A DNA stretch of 64,000 bases. Source: Candidatus Poribacteria bacterium. GTDB lineage: Bacteria; Poribacteria; WGA-4E; WGA-3G. The notes beneath the pieces were generated by a model. It had not been told where the DNA came from, made no database searches, and saw only the letters and a list, made by a program, of their open reading frames with translations. The stretch spans positions 24,938 through 88,937 of the forward strand of contig JAJECN010000041.1 of the NCBI GenBank assembly GCA_022821965.1. The letters are read 5' to 3'. The position numbers were made by a program, and so were the translations under genes. Shown here one piece after another: positions 34,247 through 42,882 of this stretch. The stretch's first letter is position 1. Each line of letters opens with the position of its first letter.

Positions 34247-35392
34247 ATGATAAAAATAACCCAATGGACAGTCGTTTGCTTGGTTTTGTGCTTAAGCATT
34301 AGCACTGCGTTTAGCCAAGGGCTTAGCCCACCGGCAAATGTCACGGCAGTGGATACAGCCAACGACGATGGCTCCAGTATCACGCTTAAGTGGGACGCAG
34401 CGCCCGAAGATAGCGGTATCAGCGGGTATCAAATCCTGCGGCGGATAGCAGATGGCGATCTTGAAGAAATCGGTGAACTGTTGCCTGCTGGAACAACGAC
34501 TTATGTCGATTCCTCTATCGAAAAAGGGAGTGCTTACGCCTATGCCGTGCGCGCCGTTAGCGAAACGGAAGCCACTGTAGATTCCGAACAGACTGCTCCA
34601 GTCAAAGGAACAGGGGAATGGTTTCATACCGGCAAAATCTCGCTGTTTACCGCCATGCTTCTTTTTGGTGCCGTTATTGTTTGGAATATCTATTATGCGC
34701 GGAGTGGTAAAGATATCTTCGTTCGGCGCATCCCTGGACTTGAAGCTGTAGACGAAGCTATTGGTAGAGCCACGGAGATGGGACGCTCTATTCTCTATAC
34801 CTTAGGGTTAGGACGCGTAGATGATGTCCCTACTATTGCGAGTATGACAATTCTGGGGCAAGTGGCGCGGCGAACTGCCGATTATGAAACACCACTGCGT
34901 GTGCCTTGCCGTGATCCAATTGTTATGAATGTCGTGCGTGAGGTCGTGCGAACAGCATATCTTGATGAAGGTCGTCCGGATGTCTATAACGAGGAAAACG
35001 TTTTCTTTGTCAGCGAAAGCCAATTCGCTTACGCTGCTGGTGTAGATGGTATTATGCTTCGTGAAAAACCCGCGGCGATATTTTTACAAGGTCAGTTTTT
35101 CGCTGAATCGCTTATTCTCGCCGAAACAGGCAATTCTATTGGTGCTATTCAGATTGCCGGAACAGACTCTGAGCACCAACTTCCGTTCTTTATCGCTGCA
35201 TGTGACTATACTTTAATTGGTGAAGAATTGTACGCAGCGAGTGCTTATCTGTCCAGAGAACCGATGTTACTTGGGAGTCTCAGAGGACAAGATTGGGGAA
35301 AGGTACTCATTTTCATAACTATGATTCTGGGCGTGATTCTTGAGTTGTCCGGTGTCAATTGGATAACAACGCTCTTACAAAAGGTGAATTAG
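34247..35392 (+). CDS. FN3-domain membrane protein, DUF6754-like (operon gene 1)
   Basis: 381 residues. A signal peptide (TQWTVVCLVLCLSISTAFS) precedes a fibronectin type III domain at about 26-118 (SPPANVTAVDTANDDGSSIT, LKWDAAPEDSGISGYQILRR, YAYAVRAVSE). A membrane helix at about 129-148 (ISLFTAMLLFGAVIVWNIYY) leads to a cytoplasmic domain of about 200 residues (DVPTIASMTILGQVARR, PAAIFLQGQFFAESLILAE). A C-terminal helix at about 351-370 follows (VLIFITMILGVILELSGV). The cytoplasmic part resembles DUF6754. GAGGAAA precedes the ATG. It starts a four-gene run with tight spacing and a ribosome site at each gene. The FN3 domain outside suggests binding to a partner or polymer. Function unknown. 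Confidence 0.8.
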   Translation: MIKITQWTVVCLVLCLSISTAFSQGLSPPANVTAVDTANDDGSSITLKWDAAPEDSGISGYQILRRIADGDLEEIGELLPAGTTTYVDSSIEKGSAYAYAVRAVSETEATVDSEQTAPVKGTGEWFHTGKISLFTAMLLFGAVIVWNIYYARSGKDIFVRRIPGLEAVDEAIGRATEMGRSILYTLGLGRVDDVPTIASMTILGQVARRTADYETPLRVPCRDPIVMNVVREVVRTAYLDEGRPDVYNEENVFFVSESQFAYAAGVDGIMLREKPAAIFLQGQFFAESLILAETGNSIGAIQIAGTDSEHQLPFFIAACDYTLIGEELYAASAYLSREPMLLGSLRGQDWGKVLIFITMILGVILELSGVNWITTLLQKVN

Positions 35393-35400
35393 GAGGATTT

Positions 35401-36021
35401 ATGAAAAGACAAGTACCTTTAGTGCTCTGTTTTCTTTTTGGCGTTGGGATAATTCTGACCCGATTTAGTCCACACCCCTATTCTCAATTCTTTTACGAAG
35501 AGGTGAATAGCTGGGTACTTATTATTACGCCTTTCGCATTGGTTTTGGCGACAGTGACGCTCATCCGCGCGCATGTGACACGTATTCGTCGGCGTACAGA
35601 GTATTGGCAATACAGTTTTATTGTCTTCGCCGGCATTATCACAATGGTTGTCATAGGAGTGCCGTATGGACCGCAGCATTTTGTGTTTGAATGGTTATTC
35701 AACAACATCCAAGTGCCGATGGATGCCACTATGTTTTCACTCTTAGCCTTCTTTATTGCATCGGCGGCATATCGAGCATTTCGTGCTCGATCATTTGAGG
35801 CGACTCTACTTCTCGTCACCGCGATTATTGTCATGTTAGGGAATGTTCCTGTTGGGGACTTAATTTGGAGCGAGACATCAAGCGTGAAGCAGTGGATCTT
35901 AAATAACCCAAACCTTTCAGCAAGGAGGGGGATTATACTCGGAGTGAGTTTAGGTGTAATTTCGCAATCCATCCGAATTATACTCGGAATTGAACGCTCG
36001 TACTTAGGGGGAGGAGATTAA
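35401..36021 (+). CDS. Polytopic membrane protein (operon gene 2)
   Basis: 206 residues with about six hydrophobic segments (VPLVLCFLFGVGIILT, WVLIITPFALVLATVTLI, FIVFAGIITMVVIGV, FSLLAFFIASAAYRAF, FEATLLLVTAIIVMLG, RGIILGVSLGVISQSI). Basic loops (HVTRIRRRTEYW) should face the cytoplasm. No known family is recognised. I take ATG 35401 because AGGAGG (overlapping the upstream stop) lies at the right distance; the frame is open 14 codons further up, inside gene 1. It lies 8 bp after gene 1 and 3 bp before gene 3, so it is very likely a complex subunit. Confidence 0.75.
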   Translation: MKRQVPLVLCFLFGVGIILTRFSPHPYSQFFYEEVNSWVLIITPFALVLATVTLIRAHVTRIRRRTEYWQYSFIVFAGIITMVVIGVPYGPQHFVFEWLFNNIQVPMDATMFSLLAFFIASAAYRAFRARSFEATLLLVTAIIVMLGNVPVGDLIWSETSSVKQWILNNPNLSARRGIILGVSLGVISQSIRIILGIERSYLGGGD

Positions 36022-36024
36022 CAG

Positions 36025-36840
36025 ATGCTTGATAAATTGATGAACATGGACAGGCGAATTGTCTTTATTCTCGTTGCCCTTGCAGTTATCATCCCTACGA
36101 AACTACGGGTGAATTTACCGATTTCGGTCTCTGAACCCACACAGAAACTTTACGATTATATTGATAACTTAGAAGCCGATTCAACGATCATGATTGCATT
36201 TAATTATGGGCCTGCAGGTCTACCGGAACTCCATCCGATGGGAAGGGCCGTACTGAAACAGTGCTTTGATAAAGACGTGCGTGTTATCGGTGTCACATTA
36301 GCTCCGGATGCGCCAACCTTAGCAAATACACTGATGGAAGAAATTGCCCAAGAGAGCGGAGCTGTGGCTGGCAAAGATTATGTTTTCCTGGGCTACCGAC
36401 CCGGGGGTTCACTGGTTATGCTTGGAATGGGAACCAGTATCGCCAGTGTTTTTGAAAATGACTACAACGGAACAGCACTTGCTGAAATTCCTATAATGGA
36501 AAACATCACAAACTACGACCAAATCTCTCTTCTGGTGGACTTCGCTTCTGGGAACACTACAGAGGGATGGATCAATTATGCGAACACACAATACAATTTA
36601 CAAATTGCTTCAGGTGTCACCGGGGTTATTATAGCGCAGATGTATCCGTTTTTGCAAACCGGACAATTGGTAGGCTTAATAGCAGGTATTGCGGGAGCTG
36701 CTGAGTATGAACGTCTGATAGATGCTCCAGCAAAAGGAATGCAGTGGATTAATATTGAATCGTTTGTGCATCTATTAATTGTCGGTTTAGTCATTCTTGG
36801 TAATATCGCATTCTTCATTCGGAACCGGCAGGAGGAGTAA
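36025..36840 (+). CDS. Membrane-anchored alpha/beta protein (operon gene 3)
   Basis: 271 residues. An N-terminal hydrophobic helix (RIVFILVALAVIIPTKL, about 10-26) and a C-terminal one (FVHLLIVGLVILGNIAFFI, about 245-263) flank a soluble domain. That domain has an alternating strand-helix character: STIMIAFNYGPAGLPELHPM, VRVIGVTLAPDAPTLANTL, KDYVFLGYRPGGSLVMLGMG, QISLLVDFASGNTTEGW. It looks like a Rossmann-like or beta-propeller-free sensor fold, but no family is recognised. GGGGGAGGAGATT precedes the ATG. The stop is 4 bases before the next ATG. The probable partner is the cytoplasmic or extracytoplasmic domain of gene 1. Confidence 0.75.
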   Translation: MLDKLMNMDRRIVFILVALAVIIPTKLRVNLPISVSEPTQKLYDYIDNLEADSTIMIAFNYGPAGLPELHPMGRAVLKQCFDKDVRVIGVTLAPDAPTLANTLMEEIAQESGAVAGKDYVFLGYRPGGSLVMLGMGTSIASVFENDYNGTALAEIPIMENITNYDQISLLVDFASGNTTEGWINYANTQYNLQIASGVTGVIIAQMYPFLQTGQLVGLIAGIAGAAEYERLIDAPAKGMQWINIESFVHLLIVGLVILGNIAFFIRNRQEE

Positions 36841-36844
36841 ATTT

Positions 36845-37540
36845 ATGGAAATTTTTGGCATCTGGCTCGCGGCGTTTTTGACGTTGTCCATTTACAGTTT
36901 CCTTTACCGAGATAATCCATTCTATCGGTTTGCTGAATATCTTTTTATAGGAATATCAGTTGGGTACTACATCGTCATTTACATTCACCAAGGCTTTATT
37001 CCATTCGCTTGGGAACCATTTTGGGCGGCGGTTAAACCTTTCTGGCCAGGAATTCCTCGAGAAGCAGGTTGGATAGGATTGATAAAATTGATTCCAATAG
37101 CACTCGGACTTTTGTTCTTTGGTGGTTTGTCTCCGCGGCACACATGGCTGATTCGCTATCCGAGTGCTGTTCTTGTCGGCTTTGGATCAGGAATCTCCAT
37201 TCCACTAATGTTACAGACATTTATTTTCGAGCAGACACGCGGAACGGTTGAACCTTTTGCGGCTATCAATGCGGGAACTCTCTCTCCTTGGGGAATTATC
37301 GAAGCAGTCCTCATGCTCATTGGAGTCGCTTGCACACTCACCTATTTCTTCTTCTCTGTTGAACACCGAGGTCCCGTCAAATGGCTTTCAAAAGTAGGTA
37401 TTGCCTTCCTCATGATCGGGTTCGGTGCGGCATTCGGGAACACCGTTATGGGACGTGTCGCGCTGCTGATTCAACGCGTCGATTTTCTGCTAAACGATTG
37501 GATTGGTATGATAATAGGTTGGCTCGGCACAATTTTTTGA
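36845..37540 (+). CDS. Polytopic membrane protein (operon gene 4)
   Basis: 231 residues with six or more hydrophobic segments (FGIWLAAFLTLSIYSFL, FAEYLFIGISVGYYIVIYIH, GLIKLIPIALGLLFFGGL, YPSAVLVGFGSGISIPLML, AVLMLIGVACTLTYFFFS, VGIAFLMIGFGAAFGNTVMG). A small re-entrant-looking loop FIPFAWEPFWAAVKPFWPG is rich in Trp and Pro. AGGAGGAGTAAATTT precedes ATG 36845. No known family is recognised; a channel or a membrane scaffold for genes 1-3 is plausible. A sugar isomerase gene follows after 38 bp, possibly in the same transcript. Confidence 0.75.
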   Translation: MEIFGIWLAAFLTLSIYSFLYRDNPFYRFAEYLFIGISVGYYIVIYIHQGFIPFAWEPFWAAVKPFWPGIPREAGWIGLIKLIPIALGLLFFGGLSPRHTWLIRYPSAVLVGFGSGISIPLMLQTFIFEQTRGTVEPFAAINAGTLSPWGIIEAVLMLIGVACTLTYFFFSVEHRGPVKWLSKVGIAFLMIGFGAAFGNTVMGRVALLIQRVDFLLNDWIGMIIGWLGTIF

Positions 37541-37578
37541 CGTTATCACGACGTTTAACCGCAAGGAAAAATTAAAAG

Positions 37579-38421
37579 ATGAAACTTGGATATAGCACAT
37601 GGGGAATGCCTACCGTCCCCATAGACACCGCCGTTTCCCATCTCGCGAACCTCGGATACGATGGCGTTGAACTCACCATCATTCCACGCTTCACGACAGA
37701 ACTCAGCACGCTTGACGCTGCAGAACGGAAACGGATAGCATCCCTATTGGAACAGCACAACTTAGCACTGCCAGCAATCGCGGCGCACTCCAGTCTGTTG
37801 GAAACGGATCCGGACGCACATGCCAAAAATATGTGGCGACTGAAAGGTGGGGTTGATCTCGCGGTGGAGCTCGCGCAAGGCGATGAACCGCCTGCTGTCA
37901 ATACGACCCCCGGTGGAAAACCGGAGGATTGGGAAAGAAACAAAGATTTCCTCGCAGAGCGGGTAGGAGAACTCGTCGATTATGGCGCATCGCGCGGCGT
38001 CACCATCGCTATGGAACCCCACATTGGGGCAATCATTGATACACCTGCAAAGGTCCTTGAACTCCTTGAGATCGTCAATTCACCGTATCTCAAAGTTAAT
38101 TTTGACATCAGCCATTTCGATATTGTGGGTATGCCGACAGAAGAGACGGTGGCGGCGTTAGCAGCGGTATCAGCACATACACACGTCAAGGACCAGCGCG
38201 GCACCGCACCTAACCACGAATTCCTCATTCCGGGTGAAGGGCCATTTGATTATGTCGGCTATCTCAAGGAGATGCAGGCACACGGGTACGATGGATTCAT
38301 CACTGCCGAAGTGAGTTTTATGGTGCAGGCACGAGAAGACTATGATCCGCTCGCTGCTGCGACGCTCTCATATCAGACACTATCAAACGCCTTTACCGAA
38401 GCAGGAATTGAACGAGGCTAA
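37579..38421 (+). CDS. Sugar phosphate isomerase/epimerase (xylose-isomerase-like TIM barrel)
   Basis: 280 residues of the AP-endonuclease-family-2 barrel. It begins MKLGYSTWGMPTV, then GYDGVELTII, AMEPH (metal Glu), LKVNFDISHFDI (metal Asp/His), HTHVKDQRG (His and Asp) and FITAEVSFMV (last Glu). These positions match the metal ligands of inosose dehydratase/IolE and related epimerases. The substrate is not readable. The ATG follows AAGGAAAAATT. The downstream sulfatase starts only 2 bp after the stop, so the two act together, perhaps on a sulfated sugar. Confidence 0.87.
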   Translation: MKLGYSTWGMPTVPIDTAVSHLANLGYDGVELTIIPRFTTELSTLDAAERKRIASLLEQHNLALPAIAAHSSLLETDPDAHAKNMWRLKGGVDLAVELAQGDEPPAVNTTPGGKPEDWERNKDFLAERVGELVDYGASRGVTIAMEPHIGAIIDTPAKVLELLEIVNSPYLKVNFDISHFDIVGMPTEETVAALAAVSAHTHVKDQRGTAPNHEFLIPGEGPFDYVGYLKEMQAHGYDGFITAEVSFMVQAREDYDPLAAATLSYQTLSNAFTEAGIERG

Positions 38422-38423
38422 CG

Positions 38424-39821
38424 ATGCAAACTCCGAACATCCTTTTTCTGATGACAGATCAGCAGCGGTGGGACGCGATGGGTTGCAGTGGCGATTGGGT
38501 GCAGACACCACATTTGGACCGCATCGCGAGTGAAGGGGTCCGATTCACCAACTGTGTTACTACATCACCGGTTTGTATCCCGACACGGCTCAGTTTGGCG
38601 ACAGGCTTGTATCCGCATAACACAGGCATTTGGAATAACATGAACCATACGATGCCTCCTGAAACGCCGACATGGATGCAAGCAGTACGCGAGGCTGGCT
38701 ACCGGACGAGCCTTTTCGGTAAGACACATCTCCACCCACACAACGGGGACTTACGAGAACGCGAAGGATTAATGAACGCCTACGGGTTAGACGATGTGAA
38801 CGAAATTGGTGGACCGCGGGCAAGCGCGAAGGTCCTGTCACACATGACTGCGGAATGGGAGGCGAAAGGACTGTGGGATGCCTATCGCGCTGATTATCGC
38901 GAACGGTTCAGCACGAAACCGCATCTCGTGCGTCCGTCAACGTTGGGACTCGAAAACTACGCTGATGTCTACGTAGGACAACAGGCGAAGCAATACCTTC
39001 AGAACTATGAACGAGCGGAACCTTGGTGCTGTTGGGTCAGCTTCGGTGGACCGCATGAACCGTGGGATACACCCGAACCTTATGCCAGTATGTATGATCC
39101 CGAAGATATGCCGCCAGCAGTCCCACGCCCACCTGCTGGAGAACGCCCGCGTGGACATTTGGATCGACTGATGCAGCGGGTGAACCCAGCGTTTGAACCC
39201 GGCGAAATCGGGAGACTCCGAGCGAATTATGCAGGCAACGTCACACTCATTGACGCACAGATCGGTGAGATTCTTGACACAATTGAGGCACGCGGCGAAC
39301 TTGAAAACACAATCATCGTTCACACCTCCGACCACGGCGAAATGAACGGTGATTATGGACTCATCTATAAAGGCAATTTTCTGAACGGGGCAGTCCGAAT
39401 TCCGTTGCTCGTGCGAATGCCTAAGGCATCGGGGTTACAAACCCCTCGCACAGGAAGCATTTGTGACAGTCCCGTAGAATGGATTGACATCGGTCCAACG
39501 CTCGTTGAGATGGCAGGAGGGGAATTACAGCATCGTCAATTTGGAGAATCTTTGTGTCCGGTGCTAACGAACCCCGAAACGACGCATCGTGAATTTGCAA
39601 TTTCAGAGATACAGGGCGAGGTTATGCTCTTAAATCAGGAGTGGAAGATCGCGCTCAATGCAGAGGGTGAGGCTTACCTCCTATTCGACGTGCAAAACGA
39701 TCCGGATGAAACACAGAACCTCGCCGGTAGACCTGAAGTTGCGGATATTGAAACGGCGTTGCGCCTGCAAATCTTAGAGAGGCTTATGCAGACGCAGCTG
39801 GAAAAACCGTTTCGTCAATGA
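38424..39821 (+). CDS. Formylglycine-dependent sulfatase
   Basis: 465 residues, arylsulfatase-type. The metal aspartate is in MTDQQRWDAMG, and the CxPxR motif PVCIPTRLSLATG puts the formylglycine cysteine at C51. GKTHLHP (Lys/His) and HTSDHGEMNGDYG (Asp-His with metal) complete the site, with LFDVQNDPDETQNLA near the end. It hydrolyses a sulfate ester, possibly from a carbohydrate such as sponge or algal polysaccharide. No signal peptide is visible, so it may be cytoplasmic, unlike many exported sulfatases. It is coupled to the preceding isomerase (TAACGATG). The activating formylglycine-generating enzyme is not in the window. Confidence 0.92.
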   Translation: MQTPNILFLMTDQQRWDAMGCSGDWVQTPHLDRIASEGVRFTNCVTTSPVCIPTRLSLATGLYPHNTGIWNNMNHTMPPETPTWMQAVREAGYRTSLFGKTHLHPHNGDLREREGLMNAYGLDDVNEIGGPRASAKVLSHMTAEWEAKGLWDAYRADYRERFSTKPHLVRPSTLGLENYADVYVGQQAKQYLQNYERAEPWCCWVSFGGPHEPWDTPEPYASMYDPEDMPPAVPRPPAGERPRGHLDRLMQRVNPAFEPGEIGRLRANYAGNVTLIDAQIGEILDTIEARGELENTIIVHTSDHGEMNGDYGLIYKGNFLNGAVRIPLLVRMPKASGLQTPRTGSICDSPVEWIDIGPTLVEMAGGELQHRQFGESLCPVLTNPETTHREFAISEIQGEVMLLNQEWKIALNAEGEAYLLFDVQNDPDETQNLAGRPEVADIETALRLQILERLMQTQLEKPFRQ

Positions 39822-39850
39822 GAAGAACTGAACGGCTCTGTCCAAAAATA

Positions 39851-41617
39851 CTATAATGCTTTTTGCTCTTTAAAGCGTTGCGCTTTACGTACAAGGCTCA
39901 GCAGCTCTTCGTTCCTCGCTCTGTGTTCCTGAGTTTTCGCATTGATATGCGGTAAGACCCTTTCAAGCGTCTCACGTACAATTTCTAAACTTCCATCTTG
40001 TGCCCAGAAGCTGCCCCGTAGGATTTCAGCGAACTCAGCAACAGAAGCAGCCAGTTGGAACGTAGGTGTTGTCTCTTCAAATGAACCCTTCAGCGCATCT
40101 GTAGAGATAGATGTATTTACCTCCGTTACATTCCCTGTGTCTGGATTTTCATGCCGGATGGAGACCTTCGCGAGCTTGCCGTCAGCATTTTCGTGAAGCT
40201 TAATTTCATAGAGCGCAGTGACACTATGTCCCGCACCGACTTCCCCAGCATCTACAGTATCATTACGGAAGTCTTCATGGGCGAGCCGCCGGTTTTCATA
40301 CCCCAGCAACCGAAACCGACTGACAGTTTCTGGATTAAACTCGACTTGAATTTTAGCATCTTTCGCAATGATTTGCAGTGTGCCAGTCAAATTCTCCACA
40401 AAGACACGTTTCGCCTCGTTCAGCGTATCAACATAGGCATAACTCCCATTTCCCTTATTTGCAAGTTGCTCCATGAGGATATCGTTATAATTCCCCATCC
40501 CAAAACCAACGGTCGTCAGCCTCACACCTTCCTTAACGTAGGTGCGAATTTCTTTGAGAATCTCATCGGAACCGGTTTGCCCGACATTCGCGACACCATC
40601 TGAACATAGAATCACACGGTTGATGCAGTCGGGCTTTGAATTCTGAAGGGCGAGCTTATATCCTACCCGGAGTCCTGCGGCTGCATTTGTTGCCCCTTCT
40701 GGAGCGAGCGCACGGATTGCGGTTAAGATGTGTTCTCGATTCACAATGCCGGTATGCGGCAGCACAACTCGAGCATCGGTCCCGTAGACCACAATACCTA
40801 CTTTGTCCTCAGGACGGAGTTGCCCCACCAATAGTGTTAACGCTCGCTTTACCAACCCCAACCGATTTTCCATACCCATTGAGCCAGAGACATCAATTAC
40901 AAAGGTAAGTATCGCATCCTTGCGGTCAGTGTCAGGAATAACGCGGCCTTGGATGCCGATGCGTAGTAATTGAAGCCGTTTGCCTTCGCCAAACCTTGAA
41001 GGCGCGCCCTCAAGATGAACAGCGAATGCCTCGTCTGCTGGTGGCGTGTAATTGTAATCAAAGGCGTTGACAAATTCTTCGACGCGTACCGCTTCTGATG
41101 GTGGCAGAAGTTCGTCTCGAAGGAAACGCCGCATGACAGTATACGAAGCGGTGTCTACATCCATGCCAAACGTCGAAAACGAGTCATCTTCTGTATCAAT
41201 GAACGGATTGGTGCCGGAACCTTTAAAGAAGACATCATTATAGGCGGCACCGTTTGGTGGGTTCAATGTTTGATGTTGGGGTTTTGTCGAACAGAGGTTT
41301 GTAATCATTGCGAGTCCGGGTGGACGTTCAAAAGCGACTTTCACCGTTTGATTTTGAAATCTTGACGCACCGACGTTTTCAACCATTGCGAGTCCGGGTG
41401 GACGTTCAAAAGCGACTTTCACCTGTTTAATCCCAGATTTAAGAATCGGTTTACGCACCTTTGGTTTTGGTCCCTCTGGGAATACAATAAATTCTGTCCC
41501 AAGAAATTCTTTGAACTGACGGTCTTGTGCTACCAGATGGAAACCAACGATAATAGCAATAACGATGTGGCACACGACTGAAATCGAAAGTGCACCTGAA
41601 AATCTTTTGATACGCAT
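39851..41617 (-). CDS. VWA-domain protein (YfbK-like) with TonB-like N-terminus
   Basis: 588 residues. The N-terminal anchor (GALSISVVCHIVIAIIVGFHL) followed by PKPKVRKP resembles the TonB/energy-transducer start. A vWF_A-associated N-terminal domain contains FGMDVDTASYTVMRRFL, then comes the VWA domain with perfect MIDAS DVSGSMG (about 245-251). A C-terminal DUF3520-like region contains FWAQDGSLEIV and a helical end. Between anchor and VWA, the phrase VKVAFERPPGLAM occurs twice, encoded by exact 40-base copies at 41306-41345 and 41384-41423. The start is supported by GGAGGT. The family is periplasmic and often near sigma factor or Bat genes; function is not defined. Confidence 0.85.
   Translation of the reverse strand: MRIKRFSGALSISVVCHIVIAIIVGFHLVAQDRQFKEFLGTEFIVFPEGPKPKVRKPILKSGIKQVKVAFERPPGLAMVENVGASRFQNQTVKVAFERPPGLAMITNLCSTKPQHQTLNPPNGAAYNDVFFKGSGTNPFIDTEDDSFSTFGMDVDTASYTVMRRFLRDELLPPSEAVRVEEFVNAFDYNYTPPADEAFAVHLEGAPSRFGEGKRLQLLRIGIQGRVIPDTDRKDAILTFVIDVSGSMGMENRLGLVKRALTLLVGQLRPEDKVGIVVYGTDARVVLPHTGIVNREHILTAIRALAPEGATNAAAGLRVGYKLALQNSKPDCINRVILCSDGVANVGQTGSDEILKEIRTYVKEGVRLTTVGFGMGNYNDILMEQLANKGNGSYAYVDTLNEAKRVFVENLTGTLQIIAKDAKIQVEFNPETVSRFRLLGYENRRLAHEDFRNDTVDAGEVGAGHSVTALYEIKLHENADGKLAKVSIRHENPDTGNVTEVNTSISTDALKGSFEETTPTFQLAASVAEFAEILRGSFWAQDGSLEIVRETLERVLPHINAKTQEHRARNEELLSLVRKAQRFKEQKAL
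41306..41423. repeat. Exact 40-bp direct repeat within VWA gene
   Basis: Copies at 41306-41345 and 41384-41423, 78 bases (26 codons) apart, in frame, encoding VKVAFERPPGLAM twice. Confidence 0.85.
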
Positions 41618-41843
41618 TGTTTTATACCTCCGAAAAAGTTCTTAGTGATATGAAAACTTCACTATACTCTACGAGTCTTTTATAGTATATAAGCAATTTG
41701 CGTGCCATTCTCTGAGACGACTAATATAGGCGAATTTTCAAGTCATGTATTGAGATATTGCCCGAAATTGTACAAACGGGTTCAGGCATTGCACAGAATG
41801 GGGCAGGAAGGCGAGGGATAAATACGGATGCGCGAACCTTCTT

Positions 41844-41984
41844 TTATAGTAAAGTCCATAATTACTTGGACATTGCGGGGAGGCGAGGATACTAGAAGAA
41901 ACACCCAAGCAAAAACTCCCTCGCCAGCGGCGGTGGGGTTCGTTTGCTGACCGACTTTTTATATATTTTCGGGCTTTACTATAA
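41844..41984. mobile_element. MITE-like element, copy B (TTATAGTAAAG ends)
   Basis: 141 bases bounded by TTATAGTAAAGTCC and its inverted copy GGGCTTTACTATAA (13 of 14 match). The interior shares ATTACTTG, gcgagga, acacccaagcaaaaactccc and tcgccagcggcggtgggg with the copy at 15336 and the remnant near 57466. Non-coding. Confidence 0.7.
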
Positions 41985-42067
41985 GATGCCTTTTGGACTG
42001 CGGATGGAAAAAGGATATGGGTACACTGGTAGGTTGGTAGCGGATTGTAACGTTTCTCTTATCGGAT

Positions 42068-42096
42068 AAAAAAATAGGCGGACAGTGTTGTCCGCC
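42068..42096 (-). terminator. Rho-independent terminator of the SDR gene
   Basis: Stem GGCGGACA/TGTCCGCC (42077-42084 with 42089-42096), 4-base loop, followed on the minus strand by TATTTTTTTA. It lies 19 bases past the SDR stop. Confidence 0.85.
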
Positions 42097-42115
42097 CATG
42101 TAAGAGATTAATGAA

Positions 42116-42829
42116 TTAGGCTCTGCCGTAGACAGGTATAGCAGCTCCGTTGATGATAGTCGCGTCATCAGAAGTGAGGAAGCATATCACTTTGGCAACA
42201 TCGGCAGGGGCTACCCATCGGTCATGGTCCTCGTCCGGCATAGATTCTCGGTTAGTAGGTGTATCCATAATGCTCGGCATAATAGCGTTGACGTTCACGC
42301 CCGAATCCATCACCTCGGCAGCCAATGACTCTGTCAAGGTGCGTACACCGCCTTTAGAGACACAATAGGCACTCAATCCTGCCTCGCCTTTTAACCCGGC
42401 ACGTGCAGAGACATTGATAATCTTTCCATAGCTTTGTGCTGTCATGTGTGGAATTACGGTCTTGCAACACAGAAAAACGGATTTGAGGTTGAGATTCATC
42501 ATGAAATCCCATCTGTCCTCCTCAAGCTCTGCAGTCGGAATCCCACCGACAAACCCGCCAACGATGTTCACCAGGACATCCAACGAACCAAATTGGGACA
42601 CGAATTCCTCAATAGTCTTCTGAACTTCGGTTTCCTCGGTAACATTCGCAAAGAGGAAGGTGACATCGTCAAAGAGGTCTGGATTGAACTTTTTGAAATT
42701 TTCAACTTCGTTCTCAAACAGATACGTGACAGCAACGTTATCGCCTTGGGCGAGATAGGCTTTGGTGACGGCACTCCCTAATATACCGGTGCCGCCGGTG
42801 ATGAGGACATTGCGGTTCTGTTTTGTCAT
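42116..42829 (-). CDS. Short-chain dehydrogenase/reductase
   Basis: 237 residues from ATG 42829. NAD(P)-binding TGGTGILGSAV (about 12-22), the NVLVNIVGG-like strand (DVLVNIVGGFVGG), catalytic Ser in INVSARAG and the YxxxK pair in YCVSKGG, NVNAIMPSIMDTP near the substrate end. It is a classical SDR of the 3-oxoacyl-ACP-reductase-like group with unknown substrate. I chose ATG 42829 because it follows GGAG with good spacing; the frame is open upstream to 42886, where it would overlap the next gene by 4 bases. Likely cotranscribed with the epimerase-like enzyme upstream. Confidence 0.88.
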   Translation of the reverse strand: MTKQNRNVLITGGTGILGSAVTKAYLAQGDNVAVTYLFENEVENFKKFNPDLFDDVTFLFANVTEETEVQKTIEEFVSQFGSLDVLVNIVGGFVGGIPTAELEEDRWDFMMNLNLKSVFLCCKTVIPHMTAQSYGKIINVSARAGLKGEAGLSAYCVSKGGVRTLTESLAAEVMDSGVNVNAIMPSIMDTPTNRESMPDEDHDRWVAPADVAKVICFLTSDDATIINGAAIPVYGRA

Positions 42830-42882
42830 TTTTAAATTCTCCATTTGGTTTGATAATTGCATATATAACTTCAAAAAACGCT

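Larger units (their letters stand above)
41618..42115. other. Gene-free 498-bp region with MITE copy B and terminator
   Basis: Contains the TTATAGTA-ended element (41844-41984) and the terminator of the SDR gene (42068-42096). Nothing recognisable in 41640-41840 beyond AT-rich sequence that could hold the VWA gene promoter. Confidence 0.5.
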
